Shown here in pieces: positions 12,747 through 24,314 of a stretch of DNA of 64,000 nt. Position 1 is the stretch's first letter; every line of letters starts with the position of its first letter. The DNA comes from Sparassis latifolia (Eukaryota; Basidiomycota; Agaricomycetes; Polyporales; Sparassidaceae). The stretch lies in contig CM031561.1 in NCBI GenBank assembly GCA_018466975.1, positions 62,001 through 126,000 on the forward strand, written 5' to 3'. The notes beneath the pieces were generated by a model. It saw only the letters and a program-made list of their open reading frames with translations. It had not been told where the DNA came from and did no database searches. The position numbers and the translations under genes were made by a program.

Positions 12747-13111
12747 GTGGCTGCTTGGAGCACCTACCTACAGATGCAGACCGGTATCAGCTCATTCGTC
12801 TAAATGCTCTGTCTTCTGTCCCACGGGCACCACTGGGTTCTTGTGATACGTAGCTTTCAATCTTTCAAGACCAAATATTGGTCGCGCCCAGGGCATCAGC
12901 CGCCAGCCCAGCTTTGACACTGCGAGCAAGCATTTTCACGCAGGGACATATCAGATAGTTCAAAAGAACTGCTTTGCAGACTGGAGAAGTCGCCAACTGT
13001 ATATTATCGCTGTAAGATAGAATTATTACTGGAAGCCTGTTGGTGCAGAGCACAATCCTCCCTAGATACGAAAGGGACACACCAGGAACATTTCTAGATA
13101 CCCGGATCCGT
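12747..13111. other. Intergenic stretch between pseudogene and ChaC gene
   Basis: About 365 bp with no recognisable coding. It lies between the 3' side of the Mam3 relic and the stop of the minus-strand ChaC gene, and so may include the 3' untranslated region of the latter. Confidence 0.4.
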
Positions 13112-14432
13112 CTAAGTTCTATCGGACAGAGGAGTCTCAATTCCTCCCCCGGCGAATTCTAGCCCGCCGCTATCGCCCCTCGTCCTATCCATCTCTCGAC
13201 AGCGCGACTGTGAACACCGAGGCTGTCAGCCGCGATTCAAAGCGCACACCGTGCGCGGAGCGGAAGCATACCTCAAGCGCAAACAGATGCGAATCATACG
13301 ACTCGGGCGCGAGCCGGCGAACCGCGGCGACGAGCTCATACAGGTAATCCTTGTTGCGCCCCGACGGGCCCACGGAGCGCCAAATGCGCTCCGCTAGCGC
13401 GTCGATCTGCTCGGACCCAACTGGGACAGCGGTAATTAGCCAGCGCTCGAGGATCATGAGAAGAACAGGGTACAAGATACGGACTAAAGGAGGGGTTGTC
13501 GTTGCGGCCGACGTAGCACTGGTTCTGAGGGTGAGAAACGATAGGGTGAAGATGCAGAGAGGGGACGCACGTAGGCCTGTGGAGTGGACGAATGAGCACA
13601 TGGGCGCGCGGGGATGCTGACCGTGACTGACGGACCTTGTGTATCACCACTCTCTCTACGCCATTCTCAAGGCCATGCACGTCGAGCTGCTCCAGCGTGT
13701 ATCCGTCCTGCAGGGCCCTTCATCAGATCAACCACGTTCGTCCACCGGGGTACATGCGCACCTTCTCGCGGTAATCTGGAGGGCAGATGTGAGCACTGTC
13801 TGCGGGGAAAGTTGAACAAGCAGCACACCTAGGTACTCCCGTACCTCGGACGCATACAGCGGGTCTATGGTGTACGCAATACCTTGCAGCACGCCGCGTG
13901 CTCAACATCGCCTGCACGAACGGTGATCACGGAATAGCAGAGGACGCACCCCAGACAACGTCATCGTGCGGGAACGGGTCCTTCATACGCATATACCCAG
14001 CGATCAGCTAGGCGCGCGAGCAGAGTCGCTTGGTAGAGGGAGACATACCGAGCCCGAGAACGCCTCCCAGTCCTCGACGTGCACGAGCGTGACGACGCGC
14101 CCCGGGTTCTGCGTCCCAAATCTCCAGTCAGGTCAGGAAGCTACGAAGTAGGCGGGAGGGCCTACCTCTGGCGTCCCGCGGTGGTCGTGCGATTTCTGCG
14201 CGAAACGGCGGACGTAGCCTTTCAGGAAACCGGGAACTGGAGGCGGAAGTCGTCAGCTTCAGCTGTAACCCGACTTCGGAGACGCGTCGAGGGGCACAGA
14301 CCTTGCGCTATGACATGTGGTGGCGGCTACACCTGCAGTCGGACTCATCGATGCTGCTGGGCGCGAGCGGTGCGGACGCACCTTGAAGATGAGGGAGCCG
14401 TACCCGAAGACGACGTACGGAGCCTCACTCAT
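13112..14432 (-). CDS. ChaC-type gamma-glutamylcyclotransferase (glutathione-specific)
   Basis: Cytosolic enzyme that cleaves glutathione to 5-oxoproline and Cys-Gly. The start at 14432 gives MSEAPYVVFGYGSLIFK, with the substrate-binding FGYGSL motif. Later exons supply GRVVTLVHVEDWEAF, DDVVWG, AYTIDPLYASEVREYL, then DYREKDGYTLEQLDVHG, which contains the family's catalytic Glu in REK. After that come YVGRNDNPSF and LAERIWRSVGPSGRNKDYLYEL, and DSHLFALE. The catalytic Glu is carried by a 14-nt exon (13762-13775). The last intron has several in-frame acceptors that only change the tail, so the C-terminus and the stop at 13112 are the least certain parts. An in-frame upstream start at 14456 is possible. 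All family motifs are present, so an active enzyme is likely. Confidence 0.88.
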
Positions 14433-15086
14433 GTCTGAGTGAAATTTACAAGACAACGGTTGGAGTTTCCGAGCAACATTTTCATACTACACGTGCGCTC
14501 AGAGTCACCAAAGACTACGGACATATGGGCGAGAATCACGACATATGGTGCACACCGAAGCACGGCCGTCTCTCACCACTCCATCTCACGGAAAGGCTTG
14601 GCACACCAACGGTAAACCGTGCAACACCTCGATACATTCCGCACAAAGAACTACCGACAAACAACAAGTCGAACAACAACAGCAAGCGAGCAGTAAAGTC
14701 AAAGAGTGATCGGCTGTCTAGCGACACGCAGCCTGAGCAGTACTAGTACTCTCGTCGCATCCTCCAGGCTCGATACCCATTATAACAGCGTATACAACAG
14801 CAGCGGGCAGAGCGGCGTCTTTACGAATAAATTTGATCGTAGCGCGCGCGTAAGTGTGGGTACAGAAGGGTTGAGGAAATAAGCAGGGGAGTGGGGTGTG
14901 TCAAGGGGGGAAGCGAATGCAAAGTGTAGGTGAATGTTTGTGAACAACAACAGGGGTAACTCGTGGGTCGGTATGCGTCGTGTGCGCGCCTGTGCACGCT
15001 GGAAATGAAGACTGCCTGTTCAGGAGTAACCGGAGGCAGGAATCGTAGTCGGAAAATGTCGTATAGCAAACGTTTTCTGCAATCGT
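14433..15086. other. Intergenic region between two minus-strand genes
   Basis: About 650 bp containing the promoter of the ChaC gene on its left side and the 3' end region of the Ytp1-like gene on its right. It holds A/C-rich stretches around 14640-14710 but no coding sequence I can support. Confidence 0.4.
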
Positions 15087-17226
15087 TCAGGCAGAGCTGT
15101 GGAAGCTAACCGCGCCGTGGGTGTGACTCTTGAGGTAGCCCTTGGTGCCAACGAGTGCCAGTGCCCAGCAGCACGCGAAGCAAGTAATCGCGATGCTGAG
15201 ATTCAAGAACATCATGACATCATCGTGTCCCTGTCGCATCGCAGCGATTGTCACCTCTTCCGTCGAGAACATGAACACCAATCCGCCGCACACAAGGAAG
15301 AACGAAGCGAGCGCCTCCGTCGGTGGGCGTGACGGTAGAATCGACCGCGGCGGGGATGACCACAGGAAGCAGTACGTCAGGAATCGCAGTACCGCAAACA
15401 TAGCTAGCAGGTATCCCCAGAGCATGTGGATCTGCACTTGGAACACGTACACCTGGAAGTGCGCGCTCATCGCGATACCGGTGATGCCGATGCACAGGGC
15501 CGGGAAGGGGTTGAAGCTCGCGATGTAACTCGGCGGTTCCGCAACAGCCTCCTGCGTGCGGACCGAGGACGGAATCGCAGCGACGGAACCCGCAGCGAGC
15601 CATCGGCGGATAGTCTTCGACTCAATGCCCATGCCGACCATGCCCGCGAACCAGAACATCACTGCAATGCTGATGTGCTGCACCTGCTTCGTCGTGTAGG
15701 GGTCACCAGCGCGTGCACCGAAACGCTCCATCCAGGTGTTAGAAGCGCCGTACAGGAAAATGATCAGGCATTCGAAGAACTCCGCCGTTGGATACTGTTT
15801 CGACGGAGCGCGGTTCCACGCCCAGCCGAGCTCCGAGAACGCGCCAAGGTATCGTCCAAAACTGGCCAGACCATAACACCAGAAAATACCGCCCTCTGCG
15901 AACTAAAATCAGCAAATGGCGCTAGTTAGTAAGGATAACACGCACTGATCAGGTGAGCGAGACAGCCATTGATGTAGTTTTCTCTGCAACCACCCGTGTA
16001 CGTGACTACACCAGTGATGAATTGCACGAGGCCCGCGAAGACAAGCACACGCTCAGTCGTTGCGAACATTCCGCGCCCGATCTTCTTCAACAGCGGAGTC
16101 TTCGCCTTGCCACCCCAGGGAAAACGGCTCGCAACGTGATCAGGTAGAATATCGGAAGAGTGACGGGGTGAACGGCCGTTGAGCAAAGTGCCATCCGAAG
16201 CCGCCGACTGTGGATATGACTCGGCGCGGCGGTGGTGGTGAATGTCGTTCGCCCACTGCTCAGATTCATCGTGGTCCTGATCAGCAACAAAATGAGTGAA
16301 CGTATCCACGAAGCGGAACGTGAAACGCACATTCGACTCATCATCCACGTCCTTACCCTTCAACTCCGTCATGTCGAGCTCCTCAGGGTCTTCCACCAAA
16401 TTCGTGTACTCCGGTCCGATAGAGATGCGGGACCCGCGGCCGAGAATGACGTCGTTCCACGACCCCTTGAACGTGAATCGCATCTCGCCGTTGCGAAGTG
16501 CCTTGACGTAGTTGAAGAGCCGAACGAACATAGCAAGAGCATCAAGCGTAGAAATTACTAGGGCGACGAAAAGCCAAAAGTAGCCCTGCGGACCATGTTT
16601 GCTGCCTTCATACCTGGAAGGCTGAGTTGGTTACGGCTGAATGTCGGCATGACGCCTACTTACATGTCGGGAGTGAGCTTTCTATAGATCATACTCGAGC
16701 CCAATCCAATGGCACAGAAAGCATAGAATAGAATTACAGTGAAGCCATGCCATGCGTGCTTTACAGAGCGAAAGATGATGCCTGTACAGACATCAATACA
16801 TATGGGGAAACGCGAGGCATAACCACACGGAAACATACCTAGCGGAAGAGCACCAAAGAACGCGGCAGACATGAAAAATATGTGCACTGCCATGAACCCA
16901 GGGTATCTGTGCTCTCCAGGAACGCGATCGACCATGTCGATAGTCCAATATGAGGGTGGAATGGGCGCATGGTGGAGGGTAACTTGGGTCTCATTAAGCT
17001 CGTATAGGGGTTCAACGTGATGACCGCCATGGTCGTGGTCGCCGTCTCTGCGCGTGAGTTCACGCTCGTCTCTGCGGTACAGGATGCGATCCGAGTTGAG
17101 TTCTAGCGGCACGGATATTACCGGGGCTGCAATATCGTGAGAATCATGACACGGCGGCGCGGCAGCCGCGAGTGCCCCGGCGAGGGCAGGGATAAGAAGG
17201 GGGAGGATGTGGAAGCGGGCGTGCAT
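15087..17226 (-). CDS. Ytp1-like multi-pass membrane protein (DUF2427/Ytp1 domains)
   Basis: Fungal membrane protein of unknown function. The ATG at 17226 starts a clear signal sequence (MHARFHILPLLIPALAG followed by an Ala run). The N-terminal luminal part has a His-rich patch (DGDHDHGGHH) before PPSYWTIDMVDR and the DUF2427 helices YPGFMAVHIFFMSAAFFGAL and FTVILFYAFCAIGLGSSMIY. The next exon block carries a hydrophilic loop with DIHHHRRAES, then ERVLVFAGLVQFITGVVTYTGG. The Ytp1 half reads GGIFWCYGLASFGRYLGAF and TKQVQHISIAVMFWFAGMVGM, then several further helices and an end at SFHSSA. At least eight hydrophobic segments are visible. An upstream GTG could extend the frame but ATG is expected. 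The His-rich loops may bind metal; that is inference. No damage is visible. Confidence 0.87.
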
Positions 17227-17779
17227 CGCGGGCAGAGGCAGTAACACCGAATATTCAGGAGGCGGTAACTTATAGGCTGGCGGTAAAAGTCGGATGTGGA
17301 ATGGTCGAGAACTCTGCGCGACGCCCTCTCCGAGCGCGAGCTCGGCGCCTCCTGACTAAGCCGACCTCACTAACCGTCCACAAATATTTGTTCTCCCGTG
17401 TCCCATCCGCGGGCCCGGTATTTCCGCACAAAGGTATGCAGCTCCGCCCACAGCACATCCTAGCCTCTCGCAAGATGCGGGTGCAGAGGAGCAAACACGC
17501 GAAATCGCGTCGGATGCTTGTTAACTTGGATGATGACCAACATCCGATCAGCGTCATCCATCAATCCATCGCTCGGCAACCGCCCTCGCCGCTTGCCGCC
17601 CACAGACGCTCATCCCCGACCTTGCAGCGTCGGCGTCGGTCACCGTCGGCTTCGTCACGACGTCGGCGCGACCCGCGCACCATTTGTGGGGCCCTTTGTT
17701 TCCGTCATTTTCTTGTGAGCGTGCACCGTGCGCCGATGCTCTTGGCGTGTATCGATATATCCTCCGTATTCTCTTCTTG

Positions 17780-17833
17780 TTCTAAGCTTCTGCCGTTTGA
17801 CAGATGTTCTAAGCTTCTGCCGTTTGACAGATG
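17780..17833. repeat. Perfect tandem duplication of a 27-bp unit
   Basis: Two adjacent identical copies (17780-17806 and 17807-17833), each starting TTCTAAGCTTCTGCCG and ending ACAGATG. The unit length is a multiple of three, so any frame through it stays open. Perfect identity suggests a recent duplication. It lies about 550 bp upstream of the Ytp1-like start. Confidence 0.9.
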
Positions 17834-18862
17834 CCGCGGCTTGCACTGGCTTGCATCCCCAGCTCCAGCTGCGCTCTCAACGCGTGTGCCTGCAAGCATC
17901 GCGGCACTCACCCCTCTATTACTCGAATTCCGAATATCTCACCAACCTCCGTTTACGCGCAAGGGGCTCCTTGGACTCGTACCACCACCTGGTGCGGATT
18001 TTCCCACGCTCTTCGCCGAGCAAAGAGAGGGAGCATCGTCCGATGCTCCCAGTCAACGCAGATTCTCACCTATGGGAGGACTGTAGACGCCACCAACAGA
18101 CAGACAGCCGACTCGACATCGTCCGATTCGCCATTGCGGCAGTCGTTCCCCCGCGTGTTCACTCGACAGGGTACATCCGACTTCGTCGCGATGCATCCAC
18201 CAGCCTGGATCCTCAAACCTTCTACTCTGTCCATCCTCGACATGCATCCACTATCCAGCACTTGCCATCCATCTCTCTGCCTCAATTGAGGTCTTCATTT
18301 TAGGTATCCCACCACCACTTTTCCGCCTCACACGATTCACACACGGGAGCATTTGCCGAAAGACGGCTGCATGAACCTACGGGAGTTGTGCCCGCCATAG
18401 CAGGAATGCGTTTGCGGCCTTAGTCGACGTGGCGTAGTACGCCGATGGGGAGGGGTAATAAGCAGGGATGCCGAACCCTCTTCGTCCCAACCGTGAATCG
18501 CTGACGTGGAAGGAGGTTCGATGGGAGGACGGGATGGAGCTTTGATGCGGGTGAGTAGAGTTTGGTGAATGCGAGCTAGGCGGGGAACACGTTGAGGATG
18601 GCAAGAGGTTCAGTCGGTGTGAAGGGCTTTCTCGGTTTCTTTTTTCTATCTCTCCGTTCTCCTTTTTTCACTTCATAGACTCCCACCGTTGACATCACTT
18701 CCCCACACCCGAACAACGCAGTACTCATGAGACACCGCTGCTTTCATGGCAGCAAAGACACTTCTATTTTTCGACAACCCCTTACCAGCGCGTATTTACC
18801 TACGTTAGAGACTGTTCCTTGGCGCACTTGATCGCCTGCTTGCAGTATAAATACACAGATTT

Positions 18863-18879
18863 TCATCATCATCATCATC
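18863..18879. repeat. Short TCA trinucleotide run
   Basis: Nearly six copies of TCA in a row (17 bp). A simple-sequence microsatellite with no coding context that I can support. Confidence 0.85.
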
Positions 18880-19659
18880 CGTTTACGCGCAGCGGTTCCC
18901 GGCTCACCTCTGCTGCTCCTCGAACGGTCGCGCCGTGTCGAATTATGATCTCCATCTTTCCAGCGGCACCGTACCATGTGTTCGGTCACGTCGAGAGCGC
19001 CCGCGCGGCATTTGTTGAAACCCAGGATGATTATAGTAGCTTCCCGTTCTGCGATCTCCCACACCATGTCATCCAGCTCTCCACATTCCTCATTCGTGCC
19101 ATTGTCGTTCTCCAGGTGCTGTCGTGCTCGTTGCAGTGTGTTCCAATATTCTTAGCATTCTAGCGCAACGCCCTCCAATTGGCATCGGGACTTCTCCGGA
19201 GATGCAAGAACACATGTCCAAAAAGGAAGCAGGAGCACATCCCTCTGGATGCGCCTCGTCAAACCCAAACCTACTCATTATCTGGCGCCGAGAAGCAGCC
19301 CTTTTTTCCTGTCCTCGGACGCGCAGCTGTCAATGGACCGATGGTCGTGCCCATATGCCTGCATATGCATGTTCTTCGGACTTTTCATCTGCCACTGGCA
19401 CTTTGCTCGGGGGTTCTACAGCTGCCTACTGCGTAGGCTTGGCTAGCACTCGGCTAGTCAAGTCCCTATTATATGGTCCACTGTAAGCCGCGTAGCCTTG
19501 TGCTGTTTCCAGATGAAGTTCGACCTACTCAAATCAGAACCCGGCTCGTTACGTCAACACCACCTCTCCTGACCCGCACCATGCAGCTGACATCGCGGTG
19601 GACGCGCTATCTGATGGTGGCCCCGAGTGCGACCCAACAGCATGCCTTAGTGACTCGAG

Positions 19660-19857
19660 CGGGTGGACGCTTGCGAATTGCTGCTGCGAATGCTGCGCGA
19701 CCCCCATGATATTGATTTATACTACGACGTGCACAGCTCGCTGCACCATCACGCGTCTTCAGCTGCACTGCTTGACCGTCTCCTCGTCGAAGCAACGCGG
19801 ACACTTTTGGTTTGTCTAAAGGCCACTGATAATCACCCAGCTGCTCTGCGTGTCTAG
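19660..19857 (+). other. Short unassigned open frame with protein-like composition
   Basis: The plus frame from about 19660 to the stop at 19857 reads as an amphipathic, Leu-rich sequence (VDACELLLRMLRDPHDIDL, LLDRLLVEATRTLLVCLKA). It looks more like real protein than neighbouring frames, but has no ATG of its own and no family I recognise. It could be a last exon of an unrecognised gene, or chance. Confidence 0.2.
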
Positions 19858-20458
19858 TCACCGACGCCAGCGCGCTGCCGTCACTCGCAGCGATACCTGA
19901 CGCTCAGAGTGGAAGTGCGGGCCAAATCAGGTTACGCAGCGCCATGTCACAAATAGTTTTGTTCCGCCTGAAGCTGGGGGAGGAGAGGCGACTGGTGTGA
20001 TACGCGTTTCACATCACCCCTGCCTCGTCCCGCTGCAGCCACCTTTGTTCGCTCAGATTCAATCGTCGGGCCCACATGGGCCCGAATGGCCAGCCCCGTT
20101 CCGGTTCTCCGCCGCAGGAACCCGCCGTGGCTGCCGCGCCCCCACCACATTTCCGAACCGCGGCACCGTGTATACTCATCGCGCCTCGTCAGCGCTCTTC
20201 CAGTCCTTCCTGTTTGTCACCGTGCTTTACAGGAAAAAGAGAATGTCGTACGATTCCGGTACCGAGCGCGTTCCCATTCCCATGCTGTCATGCATACACC
20301 ATAGAGCCGATTCACACTGCCTGAAGTGGTGATTTTGTCATGGGAAAGCCGTGTGTATTTGTGCCCGGGGGGTCAGGCCTTCAGGTACGCCTGAGCTCGT
20401 GATCGTACACTGTGAGCGCACGTTCAACGTTCATCCTTCCTGTGGTTCCACCACAATC

Positions 20459-20488
20459 TGAGGTTAGGGTCAATGTGCACGTGATCGC
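20459..20488 (+). promoter_or_regulatory. TGAGGTTAGGGTC element next to a CACGTGA E-box (copy 1)
   Basis: The 13-mer TGAGGTTAGGGTC is followed six bases later by CACGTGA. A second copy of the same pair, with the same 13-mer and a three-base spacer, lies at 23897. Both are preceded by CCACA. This copy lies about 330 bp beyond the stop of the monooxygenase gene. Confidence 0.5.
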
Positions 20489-20819
20489 AACGCGTCTGGA
20501 TCATTTGGTCGCGTTTTCACGCGACCGCCGCAAAGAAATTAGGACTGATGCACGTACGTCGGATTGACCATGGTATTGAATGTGGAAATGTAGTGGACTT
20601 GACCAACTTTACAACTTGGGAGAGATTTCAACCAGTCATCAATAGCACATCGATGAATGAAACTCATAATTGCAGTAATCTGCAGGTTACAGTGCCTGTC
20701 GAGGAATATAATAAAAACAACCTACGACAGTTACATCTACAGTCATTTGACGCATTTAAGGCGACACGGATTGATTAAGGCAACCCGGATTGGTCTATGT
20801 ATACATTGCCTTGTTATCT

Positions 20820-23443
20820 TCACGAGGCGACCTTTAGCAGGCCTTCCTCGTACGCTTTAATCTCTACAATGCAAATGTCTGAGTACACGAGGCCCATGAT
20901 ATGTATTCAGAGTTAAGAACGCACGTAATGCAAGCAGCCTGGTCCAAAATCGCGCCGTCGACAGGTTTCCTAACACAGAAGACACGGTAACCAATGACGA
21001 GACTATCACTGCGACACACGAACACATACCAAGCGCGAACCACAACCCCTCGTGGCCAGAGCCACGCCATACCGAGTTCAGCTCCCCCTCGTTGTCCAGG
21101 CCCCACACGGGCTTGACCTTCGCATACACTTCGGGGCTGCAGACGTCCTTGACCACGTCGCGCGGATTGCTGAAACTACACCCATATTATGCAGCCATCA
21201 GCAACAGACCGAAGACTGCAGCGCGGCGACATACCCAGTCGCGAAGATTACAATGTCCGCGGGAAGCTCAGACCCGTCGGAGAAACGCAGCGTGGACTCG
21301 GTGAACGCCGCGATCGTCCCACCACTCTTGAGCTTGATATTACCGTCAATGATCTCCTGCGACGCGCCCGTGTCTAATCGTTCCGGGCAGTTAGCACGGG
21401 GTGTCAACGATGGAAGAGATACTTGCCTAAGTAGTATCCTCCAGCGCGGGTCTGAACCATCGGCATGATCCCGGCGTTGTCCGGGCCCAGGTTGGTCCTG
21501 AACCCGACGCGCGCCAGCCCGTCAAGCAGCTCCCTGGCACACACCGAGCGGCGGTGAGATGCACTTCCGCTGGCAAGCGAACGACGTGGAGACGCACTTA
21601 TCGATCGTCGCAGCGAAGTGCGGGAACGCGCGCTGGTGCAGCTGGCGCGTCACGGCGAAAGGCGTCGCCGCGCCGACGTGGTCGGCATATTCGAGCGATG
21701 TGCCTTCGCCGTACATCCCTGCGTGTGATTGAGGACACTACGCGTGAGTGGGGCGGAGTGAACGGCGAGCGGACTGCCTACCGAGGACCAACTGGCCGAT
21801 GGCTTCCGCAGAGACCATGCACGTTGATGAGCGCTGGAACCTGTGCGAAAACGAATGTGAGTCCATCACTGTGCGCGGGAGAGCTTGAGCACGGACATCG
21901 TCACGTCGATCCCGTAATTCGTACAGTCGCGGGAAATGTCGTGCGCTGCGCGCAAAACGGCGATCAGCCGCCAGGGAGTTCTGTATATATTTAAGATGCC
22001 TTCTTACCAGAGCTGCAGGCGCCGACAACGATGACCTTCTTGCCTCTAAAGCTCTCTGGAGAAGTGAATTGAGAGGAATGCAGCACCTGACCTTTGAACC
22101 GTTCCTACCAGGCTATTGAGCTCCCACGATCAACTGTAAGCATACGTGCATACCTGCTCCGGTATGGTAGGAGAATAAGGAATACTTCCGTTCAGGCCCG
22201 TGGCAAATACCAGATGATTAGCTTGGAGCTGCCGAATCGCCTCACCTCGACGGACAGTCAACGCCCATGTCTTCTTCTCCGCATTCCAATTTGCGCTTTG
22301 GACGCGGGAGGAGGTCCACACGTCGAGGTCGAGTGCCTCGGCGTAGCTTTCAAGCCAATTGCCCAACTTATGGTTACTAAACAGTGAGCTGTAATTACTC
22401 GGCAGGGATAGGTGCTTACCTTAGCAGCTGGAGCATAAACTGGCCAAGTGGATGGGAATCTGTGAACATGTCAGCCGAAACCAGTGGAAGAACAGAGTCG
22501 CGCTTACGGCATGTACGGTAGATGATCGTACCCTGCAGACAACTGAGTGATGCAAATACAGACACGAAGTATCATTGCCACGTACAAACCGTATCATGCA
22601 AACGCAGGCTCTTGTAACGATTGCGCCACTATAGGTACATTGTAGTATTATTACAAAGCGGACTAGAAAGTCAAGGAGAAGGCTGAGGACACCGACATTG
22701 TCACCAACGCGAGGGCTTTTCTCGACGACCAGCGTTCGAACACCGATGGCCTTCAAGCGCGCCGCAAGCTCTAAGCCACAATGGCCAGCTCCGATAATTA
22801 CCACTGCAGGGCGACCGTCCGCAAACTCCAACCCTGCACGCCGAGTGTCTTCCCAAGTAGCTTGATACATGTCTCTGTCTCGCAAAGATCCGATCTGATC
22901 GAGGACAGTCATCAACAACTGCTCTGTATTCAGCTATCGCGTTGTACTTGCTCTTTCGGGGAAGCCATGCAGCGTTTCCAGACAAGTGAATATTGTGTAT
23001 GCCTTCCACTCACCGCTCTCGATGGGGACAAGACGGCATGTGCCAGTACCAGCGCCTGCAGCGGTTTCAAATCGGAATGACAGCTGCAAGAGAGCTAAGT
23101 CTGGATATGGAGTGCGGAGAACTGGAGCCCAGAGCGGATCCTCGCAGAGTGTTAGCGATCGCAACCCCGATGAAGAGATGTGCGCATCGAGATACTTGGC
23201 AATGTTGGCAGAGCTCTGAATAGAGCGAAAATCCCAGGACAGTGCGAGCAAATCTCTCCAGAAAGCATCCTCTAAAAAGAGCGGCCCCAGCAGTACAGGC
23301 TGCGATCGAAGCGCGTTGGTGAAATCACCCAACCAACGCCGGGCGATGTCGAGCGGAACGACGCTTGCAGGGACTTCGGCCTTCAATCTGTCAAGGGTAG
23401 GAAGCTGAAAGGGACCAGTCCATGGTGTCTGTGCAGAGGCCAT
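20820..23443 (-). CDS. Flavin-containing monooxygenase (FMO family)
   Basis: FAD- and NADPH-dependent monooxygenase; the substrate cannot be told from sequence. The ATG at 23443 (MASAQTPW) leads an N-terminal region of about 170 residues that precedes the flavin fold. The FAD-binding Rossmann motif is VVIIGAGHCGLELAARLKA, followed by VVEKSPRVGDNWRNRYKSL. The second nucleotide-binding motif is KVIVVGACSSAHDISRD, formed across an intron; the usual second Gly is Cys here. Then come QRSSTCMVS and FATG-type motifs (LVFATGLNGSIP, DIVIFATGF). The C-terminus ends IKAYEEGLLKVAS at the stop at 20820. The layout, with a SnoaL-like N-terminus before the FMO core, recalls fungal and YUCCA-like FMOs; that is inference. 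No frame damage is visible. It is divergently placed from the MFS gene at 24315. Confidence 0.87.
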
Positions 23444-24314
23444 TTCGTTGACGTGCCGAAGATCAGCGATCAGCACTTGAGATATATATATGAAGGCACA
23501 AAAGTTTACGCGATAGATGAGGATAGATGGTATCACTGCTTTCTAAGCACAACACTCAAAAGCCTCCGGAACCAAGAGCAGCCTTAGAATACGAATGGCT
23601 ACGAACAGCTCGAATTCGCGCATAGTATAAAAGAAAAACAAGCGGACTGAGCTGTGAGCTGATCATGATACACCCTGAAGGCCGAGAGAAGCTCGTGGTC
23701 AGAAGCCCTGGCTGTTTTTAGATCACCGTACTGTAACACCGGGCCAATAAATCAAATATGAAGGCCATTTCAGCAAAGACCGGCTTATCGAGAGCTGCAA
23801 GGAAGTTCACTGCGTCCGAGACGGATTGGCGGATTTTGTCTAAAAGGTTCGATCCACTGACCAGCCCCGGCTCTCAGATCTCAGATGCCCACAGATTGAG
23901 GTTAGGGTCTTTCACGTGACCGCGATAAAGAGAGCTTCTCCGCACACTACCAGTCTACCACCATTGATTTTTTGCGTCTTGCCCTGGCCAGCCCTCCCCT
24001 CAACGTTGTTTATCGCACACCCCTGCGCACATGACCTTTATAGCGCCGGGAAACAAAGGTATGCACTACTATCTCTCTCCAGCACTAGTGCACTTATCTC
24101 CGTCTCAGCGACGGTTTGCACTCGGTCTGCCTATTCTGATATCCGACGCCACATACACACTAGCTCGCGAGCGGGGTTAGCAAAGATAACTTGGTTGAAG
24201 CTTGAGCGAGTACTTATACGTTTGCTCTGCTGTCTGATATCTCTGGTCTCTTCGCTCTTCACTTCTCGTTCTTGGGAGGAGCGTGCTGCTTTCAGCCTTG
24301 AGTAACGACCCGTC
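23444..24314. other. Shared divergent promoter region (FMO / MFS transporter)
   Basis: 870 bp between two divergently transcribed starts. It holds the second TGAGGTTAGGGTC/CACGTGA element. No coding sequence is recognised. The FMO and transporter could be co-regulated from here; this is inferred from geometry only. Confidence 0.5.
23897..23920 (+). promoter_or_regulatory. TGAGGTTAGGGTC element next to CACGTGAC (copy 2)
   Basis: Same 13-mer as at 20459, with CACGTGAC three bases on. It lies about 395 bp upstream of the transporter start and 454 bp upstream of the monooxygenase start, a reasonable promoter position for either gene. Confidence 0.5.

Larger units (their letters stand above)
17227..20819. 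other. 3.6-kb region without a recognised gene
   Basis: This includes the promoter of the Ytp1-like gene at its left end and the 3' flank of the monooxygenase at its right. A 261-codon open frame at 17301-18086 has the composition of GC-rich noise and no recognisable domain. Other frames give Ser/His/Pro-rich translations without domain character. Small repeats and a G/T motif inside are listed separately. A lineage-specific or highly diverged gene cannot be excluded. Confidence 0.4.

Noticed and set aside
17301..18086. A 261-codon plus-strand open frame as a gene
   Set aside because: The composition is Arg/Ser/Pro-rich as expected of GC-rich noise, there is no domain, and it contains the 27-bp tandem repeat; nothing supports coding.
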